From assembly GCA_003694975.1 (NCBI GenBank), contig RFJH01000069.1:1-6305 (forward strand): a stretch of DNA of 6,305 bases, read 5' to 3'. The notes below the pieces were generated by a model that was not told where the DNA came from, ran no database searches, and worked only from the letters and a program-made list of their open reading frames with translations. Source of the stretch: Anaerolineae bacterium. Its GTDB lineage: Bacteria > Chloroflexota > Anaerolineae > Anaerolineales > Villigracilaceae. The translations under genes and the position numbers were made by a program. Positions 1-6,178 of the stretch are shown in pieces (the stretch's first letter is position 1; each line of letters opens with the position of its first letter).

Positions 1-1
1 G

Positions 2-1654
2 GGCGGCAAATCCCCCTTCATCGTCTTCGAAGATGCCGACCTGGATAGCGCCGTTGAGGGCGTGGTGGATGCCATCTGGTTCAACCAGGGACAGGTCTGC
101 TGCGCCGGTTCGCGCCTTCTCGTGCAGGAAAACATCGCCGAGACCTTCCTGCGCAAACTGAAAGCGCGCATGGCGAAGTTGCGCGTCGGCGACCCGCTCG
201 ATAAGGCCATTGATATAGGCGCCATCGTGGATAAAACCCAGTGGGAGACGATTGACTCCTGGGTCAAAACGGGCGTGCAGGAAGGCGGCGACCTCTACCA
301 GCCCGATATCCCCCTCCCTCCCAAAGGCCTCTTCTATAAACCCACCCTGATCACCGGCCTGGAGCCCTCCGCTTCGACCGTCCAGGAGGAGATTTTCGGC
401 CCCGTCCTCGTCGCGCTCACCTTCCGCTCTCCCGCCGAGGCCATCACTCTGGCGAACAACACGCGCTACGGCCTGGCGGCGAGCATCTGGAGCGAGAACA
501 TCAGCCTGGCGCTGGACGTGGCGAGCAAGGTCAAGGCCGGATCGGTGTGGATCAACTGCACCAACCTCTTCGACGCCGCAGCAGGCTTCGGCGGCTACCG
601 CGAGAGCGGCTTCGGGCGTGAGGGCGGCAGAGAAGGTCTCTTTGAGTACCTGCGTCCGGCGTGGCAACCCCGCCCACGTCCCGCGTTTGAACCGCCAAAG
701 GACGGGGCCGAGGCGACGGACTGGGGGACGCACGTCCCCGCGCGCCCACTCCCCCCGGACGCGTTCACGGAGCGCGCCGACGGACGCGTCGTCCCGCGCC
801 TCGACCGTACCCCGAAGATGTACATCGGCGGCAAACAGGTGCGCCCCGACGGGCATTACACCCGCGCCGTGGTGAACCCGAAGGGCGAGATCGTCGGGCA
901 GGTGGGCGACGGCAACCGCAAGGACATCCGCGACGCGGTGGAGGCCGCTCACGCCGCGCACGCGGCGAAGCCCGGCTGGGCCATGCGCCACGGTCACAAC
1001 CGCGCCCAGATTCTCTATTTCATCGCCGAAAACCTGGACGCCCGCAATGCGGAGTTCGTGCGCCGCATCGTGGAGATGACCGGTCGCTCTCGCCGCTCGG
1101 CGCAGGCCGAGGTGGACGCCGCCGTCCGCCGTCTGATGACCTACGCCGCCTGGGCAGATAAATACGGTGGCAGCGTCCAGGAGACCACGCTGCGCGGCAT
1201 CACCGTGGCGGTCAACGAGCCGATTGGCGTGATCGGCATCGCCTGCCCGGACGAGTACCCCCTGCTGGCCTTCGTCTCGTTGATGGCGCCGGCCATCGCG
1301 CGCGGCAACACGGTGGTGATGGTCCCCAGCGAGAAATACCCTCTCTCGGCGACGGACTTCTACCAGGTGCTGGATACCTCGGATGTGCCGCCGGGGGTGG
1401 TCAACATCGTCACCGGTGACCGCGACCATCTGACGCGCACCCTGGTCGAGCACGAGGACGTGGACGCGGTGTGGTACTTCGGCACGGCGGAGGGCAGTTA
1501 CCAGGTGGAATATCGCTCCGCGGCGAACATGAAGCGCACCTGGGTGAACTACGGCCTGCCGCGCGACTGGCTGAGCCGCGAACAGGGCGAAGGCGAGGAA
1601 TTCCTGCGCGAAGCCACCCAGGTGAAGAACATCTGGGTGCCGACGGGAGCGTGA
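2..1654 (+). CDS. ALDH16-like two-domain aldehyde dehydrogenase, 5' partial
   Basis: The enzyme should oxidise an aldehyde to the acid with NAD(P)+ in the cytoplasm; its substrate cannot be read from sequence. The frame is open from base 2, giving 550 residues, and the true start lies upstream. Residues 1-5 (GGKSP) continue the ALDH 'ELGGKSP' motif. The catalytic cysteine is residue 33 (bases 98-100) in FNQGQVCCAGSR, and EEIFGPVL (129-136) is the conserved cofactor-positioning glutamate motif. A proline-rich linker (about 215-270) leads to a second ALDH-like domain (about 271-550). This keeps NEPIGVIG (405-412), but the usual Lys of KPSE is Val (VPSE, 441-444), and NYGLPRDW stands where ELGGKSP would be. 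No catalytic-cysteine loop follows; the chain ends in KNIWVPTGA. Degenerate second domain and ending resemble ALDH16 proteins (animal ALDH16A1 and bacterial relatives), where domain two is non-catalytic. It ends 43 bp before the Fic gene. Confidence 0.9.
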   Translation, partial: GGKSPFIVFEDADLDSAVEGVVDAIWFNQGQVCCAGSRLLVQENIAETFLRKLKARMAKLRVGDPLDKAIDIGAIVDKTQWETIDSWVKTGVQEGGDLYQPDIPLPPKGLFYKPTLITGLEPSASTVQEEIFGPVLVALTFRSPAEAITLANNTRYGLAASIWSENISLALDVASKVKAGSVWINCTNLFDAAAGFGGYRESGFGREGGREGLFEYLRPAWQPRPRPAFEPPKDGAEATDWGTHVPARPLPPDAFTERADGRVVPRLDRTPKMYIGGKQVRPDGHYTRAVVNPKGEIVGQVGDGNRKDIRDAVEAAHAAHAAKPGWAMRHGHNRAQILYFIAENLDARNAEFVRRIVEMTGRSRRSAQAEVDAAVRRLMTYAAWADKYGGSVQETTLRGITVAVNEPIGVIGIACPDEYPLLAFVSLMAPAIARGNTVVMVPSEKYPLSATDFYQVLDTSDVPPGVVNIVTGDRDHLTRTLVEHEDVDAVWYFGTAEGSYQVEYRSAANMKRTWVNYGLPRDWLSREQGEGEEFLREATQVKNIWVPTGA

Positions 1655-1681
1655 GCACGCAGGCACGAAAGGTTTCAGCGC

Positions 1682-1690
1682 AAGGGAGGT
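1682..1690 (+). promoter_or_regulatory. Strong Shine-Dalgarno site that sets the GTG start of the Fic gene
   Basis: AAGGGAGGT is a near-perfect complement of the 16S rRNA 3' end and lies 7 bp before GTG at 1698. It decides the start codon, since no ATG lies at a suitable distance. The strong site suggests the Fic gene is translated independently of the ALDH gene upstream, even if both share a transcript. I see no convincing -35/-10 pair in the 43-bp gap. Confidence 0.75.
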
Positions 1691-1697
1691 CGCCCCC

Positions 1698-2891
1698 GTG
1701 AATCCAGAACGTTTTCGTGATAGCAAATCCGGGCAGGTCATTCAGGTTGGAAAGGGGAAGACCGCCTATTGGGCTTTTGTCCCCCACCCTTTACCCCCGA
1801 ATATACCGCCGGATTGGGGACTGACGCGTGCTCTTTCCGAAGCCGACCGCGCCCTGAGCGAACTGGCCGGCCTGGGGCGCACCATGCCCAATCCCCATCT
1901 ACTCATTGGCCCGTTTGTACGTCGGGAGGCGGTGCTTTCCTCGCGCATTGAGGGCACGCAAGCCGACATCACCGACCTTTACGCCTACGAGGCAGGACAA
2001 CTCCCACAGCCCGGCGCAGAAATGCATCCTCCCGAATCCGATGTGCGGGAAGTGCTGAATTATGTGAACGCGCTGGAATACGGCCTGAAACGCCTGAACA
2101 CTCTGCCGGTCAGCCTGCGGTTGATGCGCGAATTACACGAGAGGCTCCTGGCCGGGGTACGGGGTGAGCATGCTACGCCGGGCGAGTTCCGCCGCGCGCA
2201 AAATTGGATCGGCCCACCTGGCTGTACATTGAACGAAGCGACGTTTGTACCCCCGCCGGTGCCCCAGATGCACGAGGCGTTGGATGCACTAGAAAAGTAC
2301 CTGCACAGCGACGATGTATACCCGCCGCTGCTCCGATTGGCCTTGGTGCACTATCAATTCGAGGCCATTCACCCTTTCGTAGATGGCAACGGGCGTATCG
2401 GGCGCTTGCTCTTGTCGTTGTTGCTGGTTCAGTGGGGGCTACTGCCTTTACCGCTACTTTACCTGAGCGCCTATTTCTATCGCCACCGCCAGGCGTATTA
2501 CGATCTGCTGTTGGCTGTGAGCGAGCGCGGTGACTGGCATGACTGGTTGCTCTTTTTCCTGCGCGGTGTGGCCGAGCAGGCAGAGGATGCTACAACGCGC
2601 GCCAAGAAACTACAGGACTTGCAGGAAGAATGGCGTACCCGCCTGGCTCAGGCGCGGACGTCTGCTCTGGCTTTACGGCTGGCGGATTCGCTTTTTGCCA
2701 ACCCGATTCTCACAATTCCACAGGCTCAGCGTTTGCTCCAGGTTGGCTCTTATCATAGCGCGCGAAAGAATGTGGAAAAACTGGTAAGCGCTGGCATTCT
2801 GCACCCAGCGGAGGAGACGACGTACGGCAAAACCTACATGGCCATCGAGATTTTGCGGATTATCCACGATGAGTTTCAAGACACAGAGTAA
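1698..2891 (+). CDS. Class II Fic protein, predicted protein adenylyltransferase with C-terminal winged helix
   Basis: Fic enzymes usually transfer AMP from ATP to Ser, Thr or Tyr hydroxyls of target proteins. The 397-residue product has a Fic N-terminal region with the inhibitory motif S81-S-R-I-E85-G86, matching (S/T)xxxE(G/N). That places it in class II, where the glutamate blocks productive ATP binding until relieved. The catalytic motif H225-PFVDGNGRIG-R236 is intact, and residues 171-187 (starting IGPPGCTLNE) form the expected target-docking flap. A charged helix (about 298-320) precedes a winged-helix-like C-terminus (about 330-390). Length and layout resemble Shewanella SoFic-type proteins of about 370 residues. 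No antitoxin gene is adjacent, as expected for self-inhibited class II enzymes. Third codon positions carry visibly more A/T than the ALDH gene, hinting at separate acquisition. The target is unknown; DNA binding by the C-terminus is inference. Confidence 0.92.
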   Translation: MNPERFRDSKSGQVIQVGKGKTAYWAFVPHPLPPNIPPDWGLTRALSEADRALSELAGLGRTMPNPHLLIGPFVRREAVLSSRIEGTQADITDLYAYEAGQLPQPGAEMHPPESDVREVLNYVNALEYGLKRLNTLPVSLRLMRELHERLLAGVRGEHATPGEFRRAQNWIGPPGCTLNEATFVPPPVPQMHEALDALEKYLHSDDVYPPLLRLALVHYQFEAIHPFVDGNGRIGRLLLSLLLVQWGLLPLPLLYLSAYFYRHRQAYYDLLLAVSERGDWHDWLLFFLRGVAEQAEDATTRAKKLQDLQEEWRTRLAQARTSALALRLADSLFANPILTIPQAQRLLQVGSYHSARKNVEKLVSAGILHPAEETTYGKTYMAIEILRIIHDEFQDTE

Positions 2892-2923
2892 AATTGCACT
2901 TTTTGGCCAAAAAGTGCAATTTT
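2890..2923. repeat. Perfect 34-bp palindrome overlapping the Fic stop codon
   Basis: Each arm is AAAATTGCACTTTTT or its complement, separated by the self-complementary centre GGCC, so all 34 bases are symmetrical. It starts at the second base of the Fic TAA stop codon. As RNA it could form a 15-bp stem with a 4-base loop, flanked by A4 on the left and U4 on the right, the layout of a bidirectional intrinsic terminator. The stem is A/U-rich and the U run is short and followed by GGG, which is atypical. The additional half-sites just downstream argue for a protein-binding operator. Both roles are possible together. Confidence 0.9.
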
Positions 2924-2928
2924 GGGCC

Positions 2929-2950
2929 GTAAAATTGCACTGAAATGCAA
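2929..2950. repeat. Further copy of the palindrome arm, with its own short dyad
   Basis: GTAAAATTGCACT at 2929-2941 repeats exactly the 13 bases at 2888-2900, which include the Fic stop codon. Within it TTGCA (2935-2939) pairs with TGCAA (2946-2950) across 6 bp, a second, looser dyad. A GGCC-type element, TTTTGGGCC at 2920-2928, echoes TTTTTGGCC at 2900-2908. The repeated arm outside any hairpin is difficult to explain as a terminator and suggests a repeated recognition sequence. Confidence 0.75.
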
Positions 2951-3159
2951 ATCTGAACTCGCGAAGAAAGAAACAACCACTCGAGAAAATCCTTGAAAAG
3001 GAGTTCTAAAGCGTGATCCTCTCACGTCTGGTTCGGTGTTATCCCTTTCTCCTGCTCCAACTGGCCGGTGTCTGATACCTGAAAGGGCAATCGGTTCTCA
3101 CTCGGGAAACAACTCACGATCACCTCTTCGAGTCGCTTGAAGACTTGTGACCTAAAATG

Positions 3160-3165
3160 AAGGAG
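3160..3165 (+). promoter_or_regulatory. Shine-Dalgarno site choosing ATG 3172 over ATG 3157
   Basis: AAGGAG lies 6 bp before ATG 3172, an ideal distance. The in-frame ATG at 3157 lies upstream of this site and has no comparable sequence before it, so the shorter protein is the better call. Confidence 0.75.
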
Positions 3166-3171
3166 CATCAC

Positions 3172-4254
3172 ATGGACACCACCCCCTACAAACGCCTTGC
3201 CGAGCGCCTGGATGCGCTGCCGAACGGCTTCCCACCAACCGAGGACGGGGCCGAATTGCGCCTCCTGGCAAAACTGTTCACGCCGGAGGAGGCCGCTCTG
3301 GCCGCCCAACTGCGCCTGACGAAGGAGACGCCGGAGCAGATCGCTGCCCGCATCGGCGGAGACCCGCATGACCTGCGCAAGCGCCTCAAGAGCATGGCCC
3401 GTCGCGGCCTGATCGCCATGGGGCGCACGGAAGGCGGACTGGGTTTCGGCTTGATGCCTTTCGTGGTCGGCATCTACGAGATGCAGGTCCACACGATGGA
3501 CGCCGAGTTGGCGAAACTGTTCGAGGAGTATTACACTCAGGCGTTCGGTCAGGCGTTGACCGTCAGGCCGCAGTTCCATCGCGTCATTCCGGTCAACGAG
3601 AGCATTCGCATGGACATGGAAGTGCGGCCTTTCGAGAGCGCGGCGGAGATTATCAACGCCGCACGGGCATGGGGAGTGATTGACTGTATCTGTCGCAAGC
3701 AAAAAGCCCTCCTCGGCGAAGGGTGCGATCACCCTCTGGACGTGTGCATGATCATGAGCCAGAAGCCGGGCGCCTTCGACGGCAATCCGAACATCCGTGC
3801 TTTGAGCCGGGAAGAGGCCCTGGCGACCTTGCGCCGCGCCGCTGAGGCCGGCCTGGTCCATTCGGTGAGCAACAACCAGAAGGGGATTGATTACATTTGC
3901 AACTGCTGCACCTGTTCCTGTGGCATCCTGCGCGGCATGGCCGAATTGGGCATCGCCAACGTGATCGCCCGCTCGGCGTTCGTCAATCAGGTGGACGAGA
4001 TGCTGTGCAGTGGCTGTGAGGAGTGCCTGTCCCGATGTCAGTTCGAGGCGCTGAGCATGGGGGATGAAGGAGTAGTTCAGGTGAACGAGACCCGTTGCGT
4101 TGGGTGCGGCGTGTGTGTTCCGGCGTGCAGCACCGGCGCGCTGACCCTGGTGCGGCGACCGGAGGAGGAAGTCCCACTCCCGCCGGAGACCCCGCGCGAA
4201 TGGGGGATGGCGCGGGCCGCAGCCCGGGGCCTGGGTTTTGAAGACGTGCTGTAG
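3172..4254 (+). CDS. Winged-helix protein with cysteine-rich core and two C-terminal [4Fe-4S] motifs
   Basis: The 360-residue product resembles uncharacterised multidomain 4Fe-4S binding proteins of anaerobes; its reaction is unknown. Residues about 30-90 look like a winged helix, including ETPEQIAARIGGDPHDLRKR and an RRGLIA wing. PFVVGIYEMQ follows at 96-105. A central region carries CICR (C172, C174), C185 and C192, then the dense CNCCTCSC (C243, C245, C246, C248, C250), which could bind a further metal centre. Two ferredoxin motifs follow: C279-C282-C285-C289 and C309-C312-C315-C319. Both have CxxCxxCxxxC spacing, but the residue after the last Cys is Gln or Ser rather than the usual Pro. 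No signal peptide or membrane helix is visible, so it is probably cytoplasmic. It heads a tight four-gene run; the thioesterase starts 9 bp after its stop. It may be an electron carrier, an enzyme subunit or a redox-responsive regulator. Confidence 0.85.
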   Translation: MDTTPYKRLAERLDALPNGFPPTEDGAELRLLAKLFTPEEAALAAQLRLTKETPEQIAARIGGDPHDLRKRLKSMARRGLIAMGRTEGGLGFGLMPFVVGIYEMQVHTMDAELAKLFEEYYTQAFGQALTVRPQFHRVIPVNESIRMDMEVRPFESAAEIINAARAWGVIDCICRKQKALLGEGCDHPLDVCMIMSQKPGAFDGNPNIRALSREEALATLRRAAEAGLVHSVSNNQKGIDYICNCCTCSCGILRGMAELGIANVIARSAFVNQVDEMLCSGCEECLSRCQFEALSMGDEGVVQVNETRCVGCGVCVPACSTGALTLVRRPEEEVPLPPETPREWGMARAAARGLGFEDVL

Positions 4255-4263
4255 GATGTCCCC

Positions 4264-4698
4264 ATGGGCAACCCCGAGCATTACCGCAAACTGGAGCGCA
4301 TGTACGGCACCGCTCCGATCAACGATTACTTTGCGCCGACCCTGCGCGTTGACGAGGGACAGGCCGAGATCACCCTCGAGGTGCGCCGCGAATTCTTTCA
4401 TGCCGCCGATGCTTTGCACGGCGCGGTCTATTTCAAGTTGCTCGATGACGCTGCTTTCTTCGCCGCGAACTCCCTCGTCGAGGACGTCTTCGTCCTGACC
4501 GTCTCGTTCACCGTGTACTTCACGCGTCCGGTCAGCAATGGCGTGCTCAAAGCCCGGGGCGAGGTCGTGCACGCCTCGCGTCGCCTGCTGATCGCCGATG
4601 CGGTGATTTGGGATGAGGAAGGCCACCAGGTCGCGCGCGGCAGCGGGACGTTCATGCGTAGCAGGGTTCCTTTGACGCCGGAAATCGGTTATCGTTAG
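4264..4698 (+). CDS. PaaI-like hotdog-fold thioesterase
   Basis: It probably hydrolyses an acyl-CoA or related thioester in the cytoplasm. The 144-residue length is typical of single-domain PaaI-type hotdog enzymes. The key motif is LHGAVYFKLLDDAAFFAANS (residues 51-70), where H52-G53 begin the central helix and D61 lies nine residues after H52, as in the PaaI 'HGG...LAD' motif. Beta strands follow (VLTVSFTVYFTRPV, 77-90; then GEVVHASRRLLIADAVIW, 99-116). The start is ATG 4264; AGGA (4253-4256) overlaps the previous stop codon and lies 7 bp upstream. An ATG at 4257 is out of frame. Close coupling to the iron-sulfur gene suggests a shared task, perhaps acyl or aryl-CoA metabolism, but the substrate is unknown. 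Confidence 0.85.
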   Translation: MGNPEHYRKLERMYGTAPINDYFAPTLRVDEGQAEITLEVRREFFHAADALHGAVYFKLLDDAAFFAANSLVEDVFVLTVSFTVYFTRPVSNGVLKARGEVVHASRRLLIADAVIWDEEGHQVARGSGTFMRSRVPLTPEIGYR

Positions 4699-4714
4699 CC
4701 ATCACGAGGTTGCC

Positions 4715-5281
4715 ATGCCAGAATCCACTCATCGTCCAGCCCTGGATATCGGCGAAATTCTCAGCCGCGAGTTCGAGTACGCCGCACAGACGGCCTTTCA
4801 GGCCAATGAGGACCGTGTGCGCGTCTTCAATTACTACATCGCCACCGCCGGGACTCTCCTGGCGACTCTGGCAGTGGCCGATTTCGCGAACCGTTCCCAT
4901 CGAATCGCCGTGGCGATTGCCTTCACCCTGTTGAGCGTCTGGGGATTTCTCTCCCTGTTGGAGTTGATCAAACTCAGAGTGGCGTGGCGGGATAGCGTCC
5001 GTGCCATGTGCCAGATCAAGGAGTATTACCTGCGCGCCAACCCCGACCTGGAGGAAGCCTTCCGCTGGCGCACGGCGACCATCCCCGCCGCAGGAAAGAA
5101 ATGGAGCATCGCTTTCCTGAAGGGATTGACCCTGTCCCTCTTCAACGCCACGTCCGTCGGCTGCGCCGTCTTCTTCTGGGGCTGGGTGGCGAACGGCGAA
5201 GCGCCGCTCGTTCTCAGCCTGGTCGGCGCGGCGGTGTTTTTCCTGTTTCAGATTGTTTTGTGGGATCGCGTTCTGCGCTGA
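4715..5281 (+). CDS. Four-helix membrane protein of unknown function
   Basis: The 188-residue product has four hydrophobic segments arranged as two hairpins, at about 36-56, 64-86, 133-158 and 163-184, separated by a charged loop (about 88-130). The N-terminal 35 residues are polar and amphipathic and include EFEYAAQTAFQANEDRVRVF, leading directly into helix 1. This layout recalls small bacterial membrane proteins of the SLATT or RipA-like type, but I cannot confirm membership. Both termini and the central loop are probably cytoplasmic, since the loop and C-terminus are rich in Arg and Lys. GAGGT (4706-4710), 4 bp before ATG 4715, is the likely ribosome site. The gene begins 16 bp after the thioesterase. 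Its TGA stop is in the same frame as the next gene. No function can be assigned. Confidence 0.75.
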   Translation: MPESTHRPALDIGEILSREFEYAAQTAFQANEDRVRVFNYYIATAGTLLATLAVADFANRSHRIAVAIAFTLLSVWGFLSLLELIKLRVAWRDSVRAMCQIKEYYLRANPDLEEAFRWRTATIPAAGKKWSIAFLKGLTLSLFNATSVGCAVFFWGWVANGEAPLVLSLVGAAVFFLFQIVLWDRVLR

Positions 5282-5296
5282 TCCCTTTGTGCCGTT

Positions 5297-5692
5297 ATGT
5301 GGAAATCGTTGCTCGCGCGGTTGAGAGGCACGAACCCCCTTCGCATCTACGACTCGCTTCCCGATTTACTCGCTCAGGCCCGCAAGGAGGCGGAGCGCAC
5401 CGACGGGGACCTGTATCGAATTCAAGAACAGTTGTGCGAGGAGTATCGGAAGCGGGGCGAGGCCTTCCGCCGGTCTATGCCGTATCGCCATCTCTACCGC
5501 TGCCCGCGATGCGGACGCCAGGCAGGGGAGATCGAGCATTTCCTGGAGAACCCGGCTGTGACGGACGAGACCTCGCCGGAGCACGCCGTCTCGGTGCGGG
5601 AATCCACCCTGCACGCCGTCAGGAAGCACGGCGAACCCCTCCCCGAGGACGTGCGACGTTTCCTTTTGCGAATCGTTCGGGAAAATCGTTGA
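5297..5692 (+). CDS. Small protein with one CPRC zinc-knuckle-like motif, unknown function
   Basis: The 131-residue product has no membrane segment or signal peptide. A charged, probably helical region (about 20-60) leads to YRCPRCGR, with C69 and C72 the only CxxC pair. Nearby H65, H81, H96, H106 and H111 could complete a metal site, but a full zinc-ribbon with two CxxC knuckles is absent. The C-terminus (HAVRKHGEPLPEDVRRFLLR, 106-125) looks like an amphipathic helical segment. ATG 5297 is the first start after the in-frame TGA of the upstream gene, 15 bp away, and has no recognisable Shine-Dalgarno sequence. Translation may therefore depend on coupling to the membrane protein gene. I do not recognise the family; position and codon use support a real gene. 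Confidence 0.65.
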   Translation: MWKSLLARLRGTNPLRIYDSLPDLLAQARKEAERTDGDLYRIQEQLCEEYRKRGEAFRRSMPYRHLYRCPRCGRQAGEIEHFLENPAVTDETSPEHAVSVRESTLHAVRKHGEPLPEDVRRFLLRIVRENR

Positions 5693-5696
5693 GCGG

Positions 5697-6161
5697 TCAG
5701 TGCTCCTGATGGCGCGGCTTCGGCTTGCGATAGGGGATCAGGAGCAGGAACCCGATGGCGATGACCAGTTCGCCGAGTTCCACGCCGCGCGCCTGCCAGG
5801 GGCCAAAGAAAGGCACGTTTGGTAACGGGTGAGCGCCCAGACCGAAGACATCTGCCATGCCGGCGAAGACGGCGATGACGTAGCCGGTGCTGACCAGGCG
5901 CAGGCCGATGTCGGCAGCGATGGAAAACTGCTCTCCTCCCCACAGGGCGGCCAGACCGATATACCCCCCTATGCAGATAATCGCCAGTCCCACCAGGAAG
6001 ACCGCGATCTGTACGAACCCCACCACCGGGCTGCGGTCCAGGTGAAACCATTCCGGCTTTGCGCCGATGATGAATACCGCCAATCCCAGAATGGTAATGG
6101 CCAGACCAAAACGGATGCGTGTTAAGGAAGGGGGGCGCGTGGTAATGGCAGGAGCAGACAT
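5697..6161 (-). CDS. Four-helix integral membrane protein, unknown function
   Basis: The 154-residue product has four hydrophobic segments at about 17-34, 45-71, 82-107 and 127-143, with a short polar N-terminus and a basic tail (YRKPKPRHQEH). Small residues are frequent in the helices, but I see no catalytic or transport motif and no family I can name. The N-terminal helix is not followed by a cleavage site, so it probably stays as an anchor. The ATG at 6159-6161 follows the dipeptidase stop by 17 bp on the same strand, so the two are probably co-transcribed; no strong Shine-Dalgarno sequence precedes it. Its stop codon lies 4 bp from the stop of the convergent gene. Confidence 0.75.
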   Translation of the reverse strand: MSAPAITTRPPSLTRIRFGLAITILGLAVFIIGAKPEWFHLDRSPVVGFVQIAVFLVGLAIICIGGYIGLAALWGGEQFSIAADIGLRLVSTGYVIAVFAGMADVFGLGAHPLPNVPFFGPWQARGVELGELVIAIGFLLLIPYRKPKPRHQEH

Positions 6162-6178
6162 GACTTCACTGCTTGCAT

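Larger units (their letters stand above)
2892..3171. other. Intergenic region upstream of the iron-sulfur operon
   Basis: This 280-bp stretch is the only sizeable gap in the window and is more A/T-rich at its left end, where the palindrome and its extra copy lie. The right part contains AAGGAG (2998-3003) before a possible 20-codon ORF (GTG 3013 to TGA 3073-3075) and a small dyad, CGTGA-TCCTC-TCACG (3012-3026). CCCTTTC (3043-3049) and GAAAGGG (3081-3087) are inverted but far apart. I find no well-matched -35/-10 pair, though the promoter of the four-gene operon presumably lies here. No RNA gene is recognisable. Confidence 0.6.

Noticed and set aside
1698..2891. Fic-Doc toxin-antitoxin pair
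   Set aside because: No small antitoxin gene is adjacent, and the protein carries its own inhibitory motif (S81-E85-G86), so it is a self-regulated class II Fic rather than a Doc-type toxin.
3043..3087. Inverted pair CCCTTTC / GAAAGGG as a regulatory hairpin
   Set aside because: Only 7 bp pair across a 31-base loop with no extension on either side; chance is a sufficient explanation.
3153..3158. TAAAAT as a -10 promoter element
   Set aside because: No reasonable -35 sequence lies about 17 bp upstream, and transcription starting about 7 bp downstream would cut off or overlap the Shine-Dalgarno site.
3157..3171. Upstream in-frame ATG at 3157 as start of the iron-sulfur protein
   Set aside because: The good ribosome site AAGGAG (3160-3165) lies downstream of this ATG and correctly placed for ATG 3172.
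3022..4626. A 534-codon open frame on the minus strand
   Set aside because: It lies antisense to the iron-sulfur and thioesterase genes, both of which have clear motifs and ribosome sites. Its product is rich in His, Arg, Gln and Ala with no recognisable domain, the typical look of an antisense shadow in G+C-rich DNA.
5008..5709. A 233-codon plus-strand frame overlapping the membrane and CxxC genes
   Set aside because: It starts inside the membrane protein gene, is very rich in Arg, Gly and Pro, and lacks domains; the two in-frame genes explain the region better.
5494..6051. A 185-codon minus-strand frame overlapping the four-helix membrane protein
   Set aside because: It is arginine- and glycine-rich and without motifs, while the alternative frame gives four clean hydrophobic helices and an ATG just after the dipeptidase stop.
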